NCBI RefSeq assembly: GCF_030817475.1 | Contig: NZ_JAUSZJ010000002.1 | Span: 4,416,626-4,480,625, forward strand | Origin: Streptomyces sp. V2I9 | Lineage (GTDB): Bacteria > Actinomycetota > Actinomycetes > Streptomycetales > Streptomycetaceae | DNA: 64,000 nucleotides | Direction: 5' to 3' | Part shown: piece by piece, positions 43,124 to 52,607 of the stretch | Position numbering within the stretch: the first letter of the stretch is position 1 | How the letters are laid out: each line of letters begins with the position of its first letter | Translations under genes and position numbers: made by a program | The notes under the pieces: model-generated | The model's database searches: none | The model's input: only the letters and a program-made list of their open reading frames with translations | Told to the model about the DNA's origin: nothing

Positions 43124-43715
43124 GCTGTTTCCTCTTCCCCCCGTGGCCGGCTCGGAGCCGGCCGATGTGTAAGCGACCGGGATATTCTTGCCACGCGAGG
43201 GAGCCTCCTCACCGGTATCTCACGTTTGTTACAGGGCTCGCACGAAGAGGCAGCCGTGGCGTGACCTTGGCTCCCCGCCCGCGCAGGATGCAGCCGAAGC
43301 TGCGGGACGCTCCGCCGCCATGACAGGAAATCGGCCACATGCTCTTCGTGCCCGTCACCCGAACGGCGGGACCTCGTTTGCGTTGTGGATCAGCACATCG
43401 CATGAGGAGGAGACACGGTGGGCCCGTCGTGCGTGATCGAGCGGTTCCGGCGCAGACGGCGCGGGGTCCGGAGTGCGCACTGCCTGCCGGGACCGGATTC
43501 GGCTCTCCTCGGCCTCGTCCGTCGTGAGCGGTCCGGGTCGGCAACGAGGTCGGCGGAATGAGGACGGCAGGCGGAAGGCCGACGGGTGAGATCACCCGTT
43601 CGGGCCGGAGTCCGCGCTGTCTCCCGCAGGAGACCGGGGTACGCCGCGCGCCGCTGCCCCATTCATCGGCCGGGACGCCGATGCGCACGTACGAACAGTT
43701 GTCGAGGAGGATGTG
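43124..43715. other. Divergent intergenic region, no supported gene
   Basis: About 590 bp between divergent genes. Several open frames exist on both strands but have Arg/Pro-rich, non-domain translations. It should hold both promoters. No palindrome or box was convincing. Confidence 0.45.
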
Positions 43716-45365
43716 ATGGGTGTGGAGGCCCAGGCGACGAACGAGCGGGTGACGGGGCGCACGTGGACGGTGCGGCTGGACCCCGCCGGTCGCGGGCGTG
43801 CGGACGTACGCGTCTCGTGCAGCCGGCCGGCCTGCGCCGCGCAGACGCTGCCCTCCGCGGCCGCCGGTCGTACGGCGGCGGTCGAGCATCTCAAGGCCCA
43901 CCTGCGCACGGGTCCGGCTCCCCGCTCGGAGGCGTACTGCGCCTGCCGGGCCGCGGAGTGCCACACCCACATCCGCCCCGCCGGACCACGTGAACGTCCC
44001 GCGCCGTGGCGGTGCGGGGGCGCGGTGGTCCTGGCCGTCGTGGCGGACCGGGAAGGCCGCTGGTGGCAGGTCATGGAGTGCTGCTCACGCTGCGCCGCCG
44101 CCCACCCCACCGCGAAGGTCGTCGCCACCGCACCGCCCCCCGACCGGACCGTTTCCGACAGGCCCGCCCCTGGCAGGTCGGCCCCCGAGGGGCCGGCCCT
44201 CGACGGGGCCGCCCCCGGCAGGCCCGTACCGGCGGCAGACCCCTTCCAGGTCGCCGCCGGCCCCGTCCCGAACGGCCCGGCCTTCGCCCCGCACTTCTCG
44301 CACAGCACCCCCGCGCCCGCCGCGGCCTCGCGCGAAGTGCCGGCCCCCCGGCCGGCGAGGACCGCAAGGTCGGCGAGGCCGGTACGCAGGCGGCCCGCGT
44401 GCGGGCGAATCGCGCAGCGCTTCGTCCCGCACGACCTCCGGCCCATCTCGCTACGGGACGAACTCACCGAACTCGGCGAACTCTTCCGCGCCTACCAGCA
44501 GCGCGACGAGCCCGACCTCGCGCTTCTCGCCGAACTTCACGAACGTAAGGCGGAAGCCTTCGCCGCCTGGGCCGAGATCACCTTCGATCCGGGACTGCGC
44601 CTCGACGCCCAGCGCGCCGAGCAGGCCGCGGCCGCCGCCCGACTCCAACACCTGCACCGCAGCGGCCAGGCCCCGGACGGCGAAGGGCCGGCCGTGGCAC
44701 GGCTGTTGACCGCCCAGGCACAGTGGGACCAGGCACGGGCCGTCCTCGCACACGTGGCCGATCACGCACCGCTGCCGGGCCCGGAGGCGCGCCTGCTGGT
44801 GCTCATGCTGACCCTGCGTACCGCGCAGTCCGGCGTCGGCAACCTCGTCGGGCAGGACGTCAAAGGACTGCCCCTGTCGGACCCCGAGCACGTGGTGGGC
44901 CAGCTGGTGGAGTGCGGCTGGCTGGAACTCCCCGGAAGCGTCGATGAACTGATGGCGTCCCGACCGGAGAGCCCCACCCGGATCAGCGTGCCGTCCCTGA
45001 CGCCCCGCGAGGACGATCCGGGCCCGTTCACCTTCGGCCGGAAGCTGCGCCCCCGGCTCAGCGGCTGGGCCCAGCGTGTCGTCGGGGAGAAGAAGCTGCG
45101 CAAGGCCAAGACCGGCGCCGACGCGCGGCTGCTCGCCCTCGCCCTGGCCACCCAGGTCTACGTGGACGGATACCTGGGGCCCGAGGGCGACGGCATCGAC
45201 CTGGAATCCCTCGTCTCCTGGTGCGCCATCGCCCCCGACGCCCTGCCCGACCTCGTGGACCGGCTGACGACGACGGGCTGGCTGGAGGAACCGGAGATGT
45301 CCGACGGCCTCCTCACCGGCATCCTGGCCGAGCGGGTCCTCCCTTTCACCTGCCCGCTGACCTGA
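43716..45365 (+). CDS. Large unknown protein with Cys-rich N-terminus and helical C-terminus
   Basis: A 549-aa protein. The ATG at 43716 has GAGGAGG upstream. The first 125 residues contain about ten Cys and several His (VSCSRPACAAQ, AYCACRAAECHTHI, WRCGG, MECCSRCAAAHP), suggesting one or two zinc-binding units. Then comes a Pro/Ala-rich linker of about 100 residues. The C-terminal 300 residues are helical (LRDELTELGELFRAYQQRDEPDLALLAELHERKAEAFAAWAEI) with two winged-helix-like segments near the end (DADARLLALALATQV-type region and DLVDRLTTTGWLEEP). Not a family I recognise; it may bind DNA. Confidence 0.7.
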   Translation: MGVEAQATNERVTGRTWTVRLDPAGRGRADVRVSCSRPACAAQTLPSAAAGRTAAVEHLKAHLRTGPAPRSEAYCACRAAECHTHIRPAGPRERPAPWRCGGAVVLAVVADREGRWWQVMECCSRCAAAHPTAKVVATAPPPDRTVSDRPAPGRSAPEGPALDGAAPGRPVPAADPFQVAAGPVPNGPAFAPHFSHSTPAPAAASREVPAPRPARTARSARPVRRRPACGRIAQRFVPHDLRPISLRDELTELGELFRAYQQRDEPDLALLAELHERKAEAFAAWAEITFDPGLRLDAQRAEQAAAAARLQHLHRSGQAPDGEGPAVARLLTAQAQWDQARAVLAHVADHAPLPGPEARLLVLMLTLRTAQSGVGNLVGQDVKGLPLSDPEHVVGQLVECGWLELPGSVDELMASRPESPTRISVPSLTPREDDPGPFTFGRKLRPRLSGWAQRVVGEKKLRKAKTGADARLLALALATQVYVDGYLGPEGDGIDLESLVSWCAIAPDALPDLVDRLTTTGWLEEPEMSDGLLTGILAERVLPFTCPLT

Positions 45366-45902
45366 ACAACGGAAGAGGGCCGGACCTCGGGTGCCGGGGA
45401 GCCGGCTCCCCGGGGGCTGCCCCTGCCGGCGACGGGCACCGTCAGCCCGAGGCGGCGCGGTCGGGCCGGGACGGTGTGCGTGGACGTGGATAGGGGCTCG
45501 CTACGTGAGTGTCGGGCCTGGCACTTCGGCGATGCCCCGCCCTGCCGAACCGCCGGGTGGGCCGGACCTGTTGGCGAGTGAGCCGGAACGACATCTCGGC
45601 TGTCTGCACGTAGGGGCATGTATGGGCATGTATGGGCATGTACGAGCATGTACGGGCGGCCCTGGCACACAGCAGTGACGCGCGGGACCGGGGACGCGTG
45701 ATGACCGACGACGACTCCGTGCGCGTCCACGTCTGTACGCCGCCGCCGGGCCGGGCGTCTGGCCGGCTGCGGCGATCGCGTCGAACTACGGGCGGCGGCG
45801 GGGCCGGTTCGCAGGCAGCCGAAGGCCATAGGTCTCACAGGGGCTGGCCCAGGGAACAATGGCCCTGGGGGCGGCCACGAACACGGTCGTTCGGGCCGCT
45901 TG
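45366..45902. other. Intergenic region with palindromic terminator and 10-bp repeats
   Basis: About 535 bp between convergent genes. A 20-bp perfect palindrome at 45394-45413 (half-site CCGGGGAGCC) lies 30 bp after the stop of the 549-aa gene and is a likely terminator. A 10-bp tandem repeat follows at 45611-45656. No supported gene. Confidence 0.6.
45611..45656. repeat. 10-bp tandem repeat, about 4.6 copies
   Basis: Units TAGGGGCATG, TATGGGCATG (twice), TACGAGCATG and a partial TACGGG follow each other without gaps. The common part, TAYGGGCATG, recurs with one helical turn of spacing, so all copies face the same side of the DNA. Confidence 0.8.
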
Positions 45903-46451
45903 TCAGAGCGGCGGGCCATCGACGTGACCCCCGGGCCCAGGCTGGAAGGTCGTGCCGAGCTCGTACTGCGCGATCCCGAAGGGGCGAAAATCGGCATCGG
46001 TGAGAACGCGGTACAGGAACTCAGAGGTGGACATGTCGTACCGGACCCACGGGCCGGGGTCATGGGACCGCGCGAGGATGGGGTACTCGCCCGGCCGCTC
46101 GGCATCGACCAGCCAGACATACTCGTCGGCCCATTCGGTGGAGCCCCAGCTCAACAGGCCCTTGCCTCCAGGCGCGTACACCGCATAGGGATCGAAGGCA
46201 GAGACGTCTCCGACCCTGCCCTGGTCGAACGACAGGGAGGCCCGCCACTGCGTCAGGAAGTCGAACGAAGCGCCCTCGCTACGCCCCAGAAAGCTGACGG
46301 AATCACTGAAGACACCGCCGCCGAACGCCTCGCAGAGCTCCTTGTAGTCCGCCGGCAGCGGAACCCCCAACTCGCCCTCGACCGCCGCCCAGTCGACGGA
46401 GAGCCCGAGCGGCTCCCACCCGGTCACGTCGATCACGCGCTGAACCCACAT
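45903..46451 (-). CDS. SMI1/KNR4 (SUKH) family protein
   Basis: A 182-aa soluble protein with the SUKH core: WAAVEGELGVPLPADYKELCEAFGGGVFSDSVSFLG near the N-terminus and the later LLSWGSTEWADEYVWLVDAERPGEYPILARSHDPG. SUKH proteins often act as immunity factors for polymorphic toxins or contact-dependent systems. The ATG at 46451 is the first after the CRISPR terminal repeat; longer frames run into the array. No toxin gene is adjacent, so it is an orphan here. It lies directly beyond the distal end of CRISPR array 1. Confidence 0.83.
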   Translation of the reverse strand: MWVQRVIDVTGWEPLGLSVDWAAVEGELGVPLPADYKELCEAFGGGVFSDSVSFLGRSEGASFDFLTQWRASLSFDQGRVGDVSAFDPYAVYAPGGKGLLSWGSTEWADEYVWLVDAERPGEYPILARSHDPGPWVRYDMSTSEFLYRVLTDADFRPFGIAQYELGTTFQPGPGGHVDGPPL

Positions 46452-46580
46452 ACGGCCATCTTGCAACACCGGCCTCCATCGAGACCGGCAACGGCCGGTC
46501 CCCGCCCGCCTGCACCCCGAGGAGGACGCAGACGGGGCGGCCGGAGTCGTGTCGGCCCTGATGAAGGGGCCGACACCCAT

Positions 46581-49500
46581 CGACTGACCTCCGCTCGTGC
46601 GGAGAGCACGCCGACCGGATCCGGTCGTTCGCGCCGGCCATCGGCTCACCTCCGCTCGCGCGGAGAGCACGCACACGGTGACGCCGGTCCGTTCGAGTCG
46701 AGCGGCTCACCTCCGCTCGCGCGGAGAGCACGGCGGGTCGAGGGCCGGCGGCAACACGAAGGCGGGCTCACCTCCGCTCGCGCGGAGAGCACGACGTCAA
46801 CGGCTCGGCGGAGGCCACCCGCATCGGCTCACCTCCGCTCGCGCGGAGAGCACGCGCTGGACGTGCGGCGGGTGGCGGCGGCGGTCGGCTCACCTCCGCT
46901 CGCGCGGAGAGCACTACCAACCGCCGGAGTGGCAGTCAGTACGGGGCGGCTCACCTCCGCTCGCGCGGAGAGCACCCGAGAGGCACATCATCGAAGATCT
47001 CGGCTGGCGGCTCACCTCCGCTCGCGCGGAGAGCACGTGGACACAGGTGGGGCCTCGGATGCGGTGGACGGCTCACCTCCGCTCGCGCGGAGAGCACGCC
47101 TCCGAAGGATGAGAGCCAGCGGAGGGCCGCGGCTCACCTCCGCTCGCGCGGAGAGCACTGCAGCCCGGACCCCTCGGTCGACGCGGCGGTCGGCTCACCT
47201 CCGCTCGCGCGGAGAGCACCCTGGCCGGCGCATCGGCTCCGGGCGCTGCGGCGGCTCACCTCCGCTCGCGCGGAGAGCACCTCCCACGTCCAGTCCTGCG
47301 ACCCGCAGCGGACGGCTCACCTCCGCTCGCGCGGAGAGCACAAGATCGACGCCGGGCAGTCCTCCGGCCGCGACGGCTCACCTCCGCTCGCGCGGAGAGC
47401 ACACCGCGCGGGCCCCGTACGGGAACACGCCGCGCGGCTCACCTCCGCTCGCGCGGAGAGCACCGGAGCATCGCCTCCGCGTAGCTCGTGCGCCACGGCT
47501 CACCTCCGCTCGCGCGGAGAGCACAGGGAGTCGAGGATCCGCACGATGGCTTCGAGCGGCTCACCTCCGCTCGCGCGGAGAGCACCGGCACGTCACCGGG
47601 TCGCCACCGGTCAACTGCGGCTCACCTCCGCTCGCGCGGAGAGCACGACTCCGGCCCGCTCAAGGGCCGCCTGCACACCGGCTCACCTCCGCTCGCGCGG
47701 AGAGCACCCCTGCGTCACCGCCCCCTGGTACGCCATCCGCGGCTCACCTCCGCTCGCGCGGAGAGCACGAGGCGGTTACTCGGATGCGGTGCCATCATGC
47801 CGGCTCACCTCCGCTCGCGCGGAGAGCACACGATCCAGCGGGCGATCGTCAACGAGGCCATCGGCTCACCTCCGCTCGCGCGGAGAGCACCCGAGGGCGC
47901 CCACGCCCGCGATGACGTACTGCGGCTCACCTCCGCTCGCGCGGAGAGCACGTCGTGAGGGAGCCGTCGCATTCCCGCATCAGCGGCTCACCTCCGCTCG
48001 CGCGGAGAGCACGCCGCCCACAAGAGAGAGACCGAGGGACCTGCCGGCTCACCTCCGCTCGCGCGGAGAGCACGTCTTGGTGACTGGTTCGCCCTGGGTG
48101 ACGGGCGGCTCACCTCCGCTCGCGCGGAGAGCACCGCCGGTAGAGGCTCTGGGCTGTGGATCGCGTCGGCTCACCTCCGCTCGCGCGGAGAGCACCAGTC
48201 GTCGGGTCGGTACGCTCACCCCATGTTCGGCTCACCTCCGCTCGCGCGGAGAGCACGAGACCCCGAAGTTCCCGGTCCCGCCGCGGGACGGCTCACCTCC
48301 GCTCGCGCGGAGAGCACCCGACAGGTTCCACGCGACCACCGCCGCTCTCCGGCTCACCTCCGCTCGCGCGGAGAGCACTCCCGGTGCTGGTCGCCCAGCA
48401 CGTCCCGCTGCGGCTCACCTCCGCTCGCGCGGAGAGCACTATGCGATTTCCATAACCGCAACCGTAAAGCACGGCTCACCTCCGCTCGCGCGGAGAGCAC
48501 GACGGCACCGTGCATGCGGCCTCACCGAAATCCGGCTCACCTCCGCTCGCGCGGAGAGCACTCCGTCACCGTCTCCAGCGAGAACTCCGACAACGGCTCA
48601 CCTCCGCTCGCGCGGAGAGCACGCCTTCGGGGCCGTCGCCCGCTGCTGCTGCTTCGGCTCACCTCCGCTCGCGCGGAGAGCACGGCCTGTTGATCGCCAC
48701 CGGGAACATGGACGTCGGCTCACCTCCGCTCGCGCGGAGAGCACCGGCCGCGCCGGTAGATCGCGATCCCGTCCCGCGGCTCACCTCCGCTCGCGCGGAG
48801 AGCACCAGCCGGTGCTCCTGATGACCCGCCCGCTGACCGGCTCACCTCCGCTCGCGCGGAGAGCACCAGCAAGATCGCAATGGATGCCGGGGCGAAGGCG
48901 GCTCACCTCCGCTCGCGCGGAGAGCACGCGTTGTAGCGGTGCCCGCAGTCGGGGGAGGGCGGCTCTCCTCCGCTCGCGCGGAGAGCACCAGCAAGATCGC
49001 AATGGATGCCGGGGCGAAGGCGGCTCACCTCCGCTCGCGCGGAGAGCACGGGCCTTCGCATACAGGTAAGGGAGTGGGTGACGGCTCACCTCCGCTCGCG
49101 CGGAGAGCACGCACCCGACGGGGTCGGTAGCAGGGTCGGCACCGGCTCACCTCCGCTCGCGCGGAGAGCACAGCGCCAGCCATCCCCGCCTCACGTGGAC
49201 CGTCGGCTCACCTCCGCTCGCGCGGAGAGCACAGCGCCAGCCATCCCCGCCTCACGTGGACCGTCGGCTCACCTCCGCTCGCGCGGAGAGCACGATGCCG
49301 GGGAACCGCTTGGCGACAAAGGCGGCGGCTCACCTCCGCTCGCGCGGAGAGCACAGTAGTGCTACGGACGGGCTGCCCTGCCGCCACGGCTCACCTCCGC
49401 TCGCGCGGAGAGCACGTCGTCGGACACGGGCATCTCCCTCCTGGGGACGGCTCACCTCCGCTCGCGCGGAGAGCACGGGGGTAGGCCAAAATCGCATTCT

Positions 49501-50600
49501 CAACACACCGGCTCACCTCCGCTCGCGCGGAGAGCACTGCTGCGCCCGGTCCTTCTTGTACTCCTCGACCGGCTCACCTCCGCTCGCGCGGAGAGCACTG
49601 CGGAATGTCCGGGTTGAGGGCGGCGATATCCGGCTCACCTCCGCTCGCGCGGAGAGCACCGCGCCGACGGTAGACCTCAACACCCCTTCACCGGCTCACC
49701 TCCGCTCGCGCGGAGAGCACTACCTCTGCGGCGACGGCCGCCGCCGCAGCCGCGGCTCACCTCCGCTCGCGCGGAGAGCACATTTAGTGACACGAGGGTC
49801 GGACACCCGCATACGGCTCACCTCCGCTCGCGCGGAGAGCACAGTGGAGTCCGTTACCGTCGCGCGTGCTGGAGCGGCTCACCTCCGCTCGCGCGGAGAG
49901 CACAGCGAGGAGGACCGGGCCAGCGCGTGGCAGGTCGGCTCACCTCCGCTCGCGCGGAGAGCACCTCCGCCGCATCGGCCGCCGCCGACTCCGCGACGGC
50001 TCACCTCCGCTCGCGCGGAGAGCACGGCGACGGTCTGCCACTCGGCAGCGCCACCCACGGCTCACCTCCGCTCGCGCGGAGAGCACGCGCCTTCGACGTC
50101 GCTCACAGCCTCCACCTCCGGCTCACCTCCGCTCGCGCGGAGAGCACCGGGCAGACCATCACGGACCTAGTCCCGGCGGCGGCTCACCTCCGCTCGCGCG
50201 GAGAGCACCGGGTGACCAGGACCTGCGTGGTGTATCCGGACGGCTCACCTCCGCTCGCGCGGAGAGCACGCGCCGGGCGTCCACGGTGTTGTACCGCTCC
50301 TCGGCTCACCTCCGCTCGCGCGGAGAGCACCGCTGGTGCTCGGCGTCCGTCTCCGCCAGGGTCGGCTCACCTCCGCTCGCGCGGAGAGCACTGGCCTCCG
50401 AGACGGACCGGCCCTGTAGGGCCTGCGTCTGCGACGGGGCCGGGACCGACGGCTCACCTCCGCTCGCGCGGAGAGCACCAGTTCAGCGGGACGAGCCGGC
50501 TTCCCCTAGACGGCTCACCTCCGCTCGCGCGGAGAGCACCGGCCCATGGCCGTGATGAAGCGGCCGGACGCCGGCTCACCTCCGCTCGCGCGGAGAGCAC
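46581..50600 (-). CRISPR. CRISPR array 1, type I-E, 66 repeats
   Basis: A 29-nt repeat with 61-bp period (32-nt spacers). Read on the minus strand it starts GTGCTCTCCGCGCGAG and ends CGGAGGTGAGCCG, so the crRNA 5' handle would be GTGAGCCG. The stem is CTCCGC/GCGGAG. Repeats occur at 46581+61n up to 50363 (63 copies), then 50450, 50511 and 50572. The one irregular spacer is 50392-50449 (58 nt). The outermost repeat, 46581-46609, carries three substitutions, marking the distal end. The repeat at 48960 has one change (GGCTCTCC). Spacers 48867-48898 and 48989-49020 are identical, as are 49172-49203 and 49233-49264. Confidence 0.98.
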
Positions 50601-50645
50601 CCTTCGTGACCTGGGCCGTTAGAGAGGGTTTGCCATTTCTTGACT
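50601..50645 (-). promoter_or_regulatory. Leader of array 1, embedded in the end of cas2
   Basis: On the minus strand the bases before the first repeat read AAGAAATGGCAAA, a 7-nt variable part, TAACGGCC and CAGGTCACGAAGG. The same order (AAGAAACGGCAAA, TAAGGC, CAGGTCGCGAAGG) precedes array 2. The upstream half coincides with the last eight codons of cas2 (QEMANPL plus TAA). Only 18 bp lie between the cas2 stop and the repeat. Confidence 0.75.
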
Positions 50646-50930
50646 CTCCCGGTGGAAGGCGATGAGCGTGAGGCCGTCGAAGTCGATCGGTTCGCGGCGG
50701 CGGGCGCCTGCTGTGCGGAGTTGGAAGCCTTGTTCGTTGTCGGCGGGGTGGGCGAGGACCGCGAGGCCGTCGTGGGTGCAGGCGGTCACCGCTGCCCAGA
50801 GTTCGTCGCGGACCTTGGCGGAGACGGTTCCGACGTAGAGCTCGGGTGTGACTTCGAGGAGCCAGCGGGTGAGGGCTCCGCGGAGGTGGTCGGGTACGGC
50901 GGTGGCGGAGATGACGATCATCGAGGACAT
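50619..50930 (-). CDS. cas2: Cas2e, CRISPR adaptation protein
   Basis: A 103-aa type I-E Cas2 (CasD2/ygbF type), structural partner of Cas1 in the spacer integrase. The ferredoxin-like sequence is typical: MIVISATAVPDHLRGALTRWLLEVTPELYVGTVSAKVRDELW, then GLAVLAHPADNEQGFQLRTAG and the C-terminal DFDGLTLIAFHR. Starts at 50930 (MSSMIV) or 50921 (MIV) are possible; GGAAG stands 10 bases before the first. It follows cas1 by 25 bp and ends 18 bp before the first repeat of array 1, its last codons overlapping the conserved leader. No DEDDh nuclease fusion is present. Confidence 0.93.
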   Translation of the reverse strand: MSSMIVISATAVPDHLRGALTRWLLEVTPELYVGTVSAKVRDELWAAVTACTHDGLAVLAHPADNEQGFQLRTAGARRREPIDFDGLTLIAFHRESQEMANPL

Positions 50931-50955
50931 GGTCGGTGGTCTTCCGTGGGGAGGG

Positions 50956-51948
50956 TCACGGTTGCTTTCCGTGGTTGATGCCGGCGGGTACGGAGCCGCT
51001 GACGGGGTCCCAGAGATCGACCATCTGTTCTGCGGGATCGGGGGCTTCGTAGGTGTGGTCGGGGTCGAGGAGCTGCTGGATGTCGGTGACGATGCGCGGG
51101 AGGAGCTGGAAGAGGCGTAGTTCGTGGCGGAAGGAACGGCGCGCTTCGCCTTCGGGGTTGGAGGATGCGTGGAGGGAGAAGGCGAGGGGGATGGTGAGTT
51201 CTGCTTTGTAGAGGTCGGCGATGTCGTAGACGAAGGCTTGCTGGTTGCCGCTGTGGACGAATCCGAGGGCGGGGGAGCAGCCGAGCGCGGTGATCGCTGC
51301 GTGCACGATGCCGTAGAGGCAGGTGTTGGCCGAGGAGAGGGCGAGGTTGACGGGGTCCTGGGTGTCCCAGGAGGAGGGGTCGTAGGAGCGGCGGAAGCGG
51401 CCGATCTTGTACTGGCGGGCGAGGAGTTGGTAGTGGGCTTTGACGCGTTGGCCCTCCATGCCACGGAGTTTGTCGAGGCTGGTGCCGTTGGTGGCGGTGC
51501 CGTCTCCGAAGCGCATTTCGTACATGGTCTGGGCGATGGCGAGGCGGCGGGTGTCGTCGGTCCAGGCGCGGGTCTGACGTTCGAGCCAGAGCGTGGTGAG
51601 GGATTCGGGGACGGCGGCGGAGTAGCAGCGGACGCCACCTGATCCCGCGGTGATGACGGTGGTGCCGTTTCTGGCGAAGGTGGTGAGGGCGCGCGCGGTG
51701 ATGGAGGTGCCGGGGCCGAGGAGGACGCAGCTGAGGGCTGCGGTGGGGAGGTAGACGGTTTCGGTTCCCCGTTGTTCGCTGGTGACTTCCGCGCAGACCC
51801 CGGTGTCGTCCTGGTGGATGCGGACGATGTCGAGGTAGAGGAAGGACAGGGAGTCGGCGATGCGGGGGAGCATGGCGACGGTGGGGGCGGCGAGTCTGCG
51901 CCGCGCGTTGCCGTTGGTGAGGGGCTTGGTGGCCGGCGGTGGGGTCAT
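50956..51948 (-). CDS. cas1: Cas1e, CRISPR integrase
   Basis: A 330-aa type I-E Cas1, the catalytic subunit that inserts new spacers at the leader end. The metal ligands are recognisable: Glu165 in LRGMEGQRVKAHY, His232 in LGFVHSGNQQAF and Asp245 in YDIADLYK. The N-terminal beta domain reads LSFLYLDIVRIHQDDTGVCA. The ATG at 51948 overlaps the cas6e stop by four bases. Length is slightly above E. coli Cas1 because of short N- and C-terminal tails. Confidence 0.97.
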   Translation of the reverse strand: MTPPPATKPLTNGNARRRLAAPTVAMLPRIADSLSFLYLDIVRIHQDDTGVCAEVTSEQRGTETVYLPTAALSCVLLGPGTSITARALTTFARNGTTVITAGSGGVRCYSAAVPESLTTLWLERQTRAWTDDTRRLAIAQTMYEMRFGDGTATNGTSLDKLRGMEGQRVKAHYQLLARQYKIGRFRRSYDPSSWDTQDPVNLALSSANTCLYGIVHAAITALGCSPALGFVHSGNQQAFVYDIADLYKAELTIPLAFSLHASSNPEGEARRSFRHELRLFQLLPRIVTDIQQLLDPDHTYEAPDPAEQMVDLWDPVSGSVPAGINHGKQP

Positions 51949-52607
51949 GGGGTCTGCCTCGCGGGGGCGATGCTGAGGAGGCCGCAGCCGTACGCCTTGC
52001 CCCGGCCGACGCCGCTGAGTACGGCCTTGCGCAGGAGGTCGGTGTCGATGATGGCTGCCGTGCCGTCGAACTGGGTGCGGGCGTGTCGGATGTTCTGGGG
52101 TGGGGCTCCGTCTCGGCGGCGTTGTCCGCGGACGGCGTCCAGGGGGTGGGAGTGGTGAGTGAGGGGTTTGATGCCGCTGTTGTCGGCTTGTCGGAGCCAC
52201 CATTCGTCGGCCGCGGCACCGGTGAGCGCGACGACGGGCGGGAGGCCGTACAGGGCGCGGGTGGTGGCGCCGGGCTTGCGTACGGGGCTGGCGACGCAGC
52301 GGTAGCGGATGGTCAGGCCGGGGCGGACGGCGTCGAGGAGTGCGTCGAGGGGGCGGGCGAGGATGGTGCCGTAGCCGTCCGGGAGGCCGCTGGTGTCGGG
52401 CTCGTAGGTGGACTGGACGAGCAGGTGCGGTCCGGCGGGGGTGTCTTCGGTGCGGAAGAGGACGCCGAAGCGGGCGCGGGGGTCGGGGCCCGCTTCGGAC
52501 GGGAAGAGGCTCATGATGCGGCGGTGGGTGCCGATCGGGTCGTTCAGGTCGCGGCGTGCCTCCGGGGAGCGGGTGTCGGGGACGATGCGAGTGAGCCAGA
52601 GAGTCAT
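51945..52607 (-). CDS. cas6e: Cas6e, crRNA-processing endonuclease
   Basis: A 220-aa Cas6e (CasE). It cleaves the repeat hairpin to give crRNAs with an 8-nt 5' handle and stays bound as a Cascade subunit. The catalytic His is probably His28 in DPIGTHRRIM, at the position of His20 in E. coli. The C-terminal Gly-rich loop, LSGVGRGKAYGCGLLSIAP, is the family signature. It is coupled by 4-bp overlaps to cas5e upstream and cas1 downstream. Confidence 0.96.
   Translation of the reverse strand: MTLWLTRIVPDTRSPEARRDLNDPIGTHRRIMSLFPSEAGPDPRARFGVLFRTEDTPAGPHLLVQSTYEPDTSGLPDGYGTILARPLDALLDAVRPGLTIRYRCVASPVRKPGATTRALYGLPPVVALTGAAADEWWLRQADNSGIKPLTHHSHPLDAVRGQRRRDGAPPQNIRHARTQFDGTAAIIDTDLLRKAVLSGVGRGKAYGCGLLSIAPARQTP

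Noticed and set aside
46597..50622. Long plus-strand proteins made of GSPPLARRA / LTSARAEST / AHLRSRGEH blocks
   Set aside because: They are translations of the CRISPR repeats and spacers; the block pattern follows the 61-bp period and no start signals exist.
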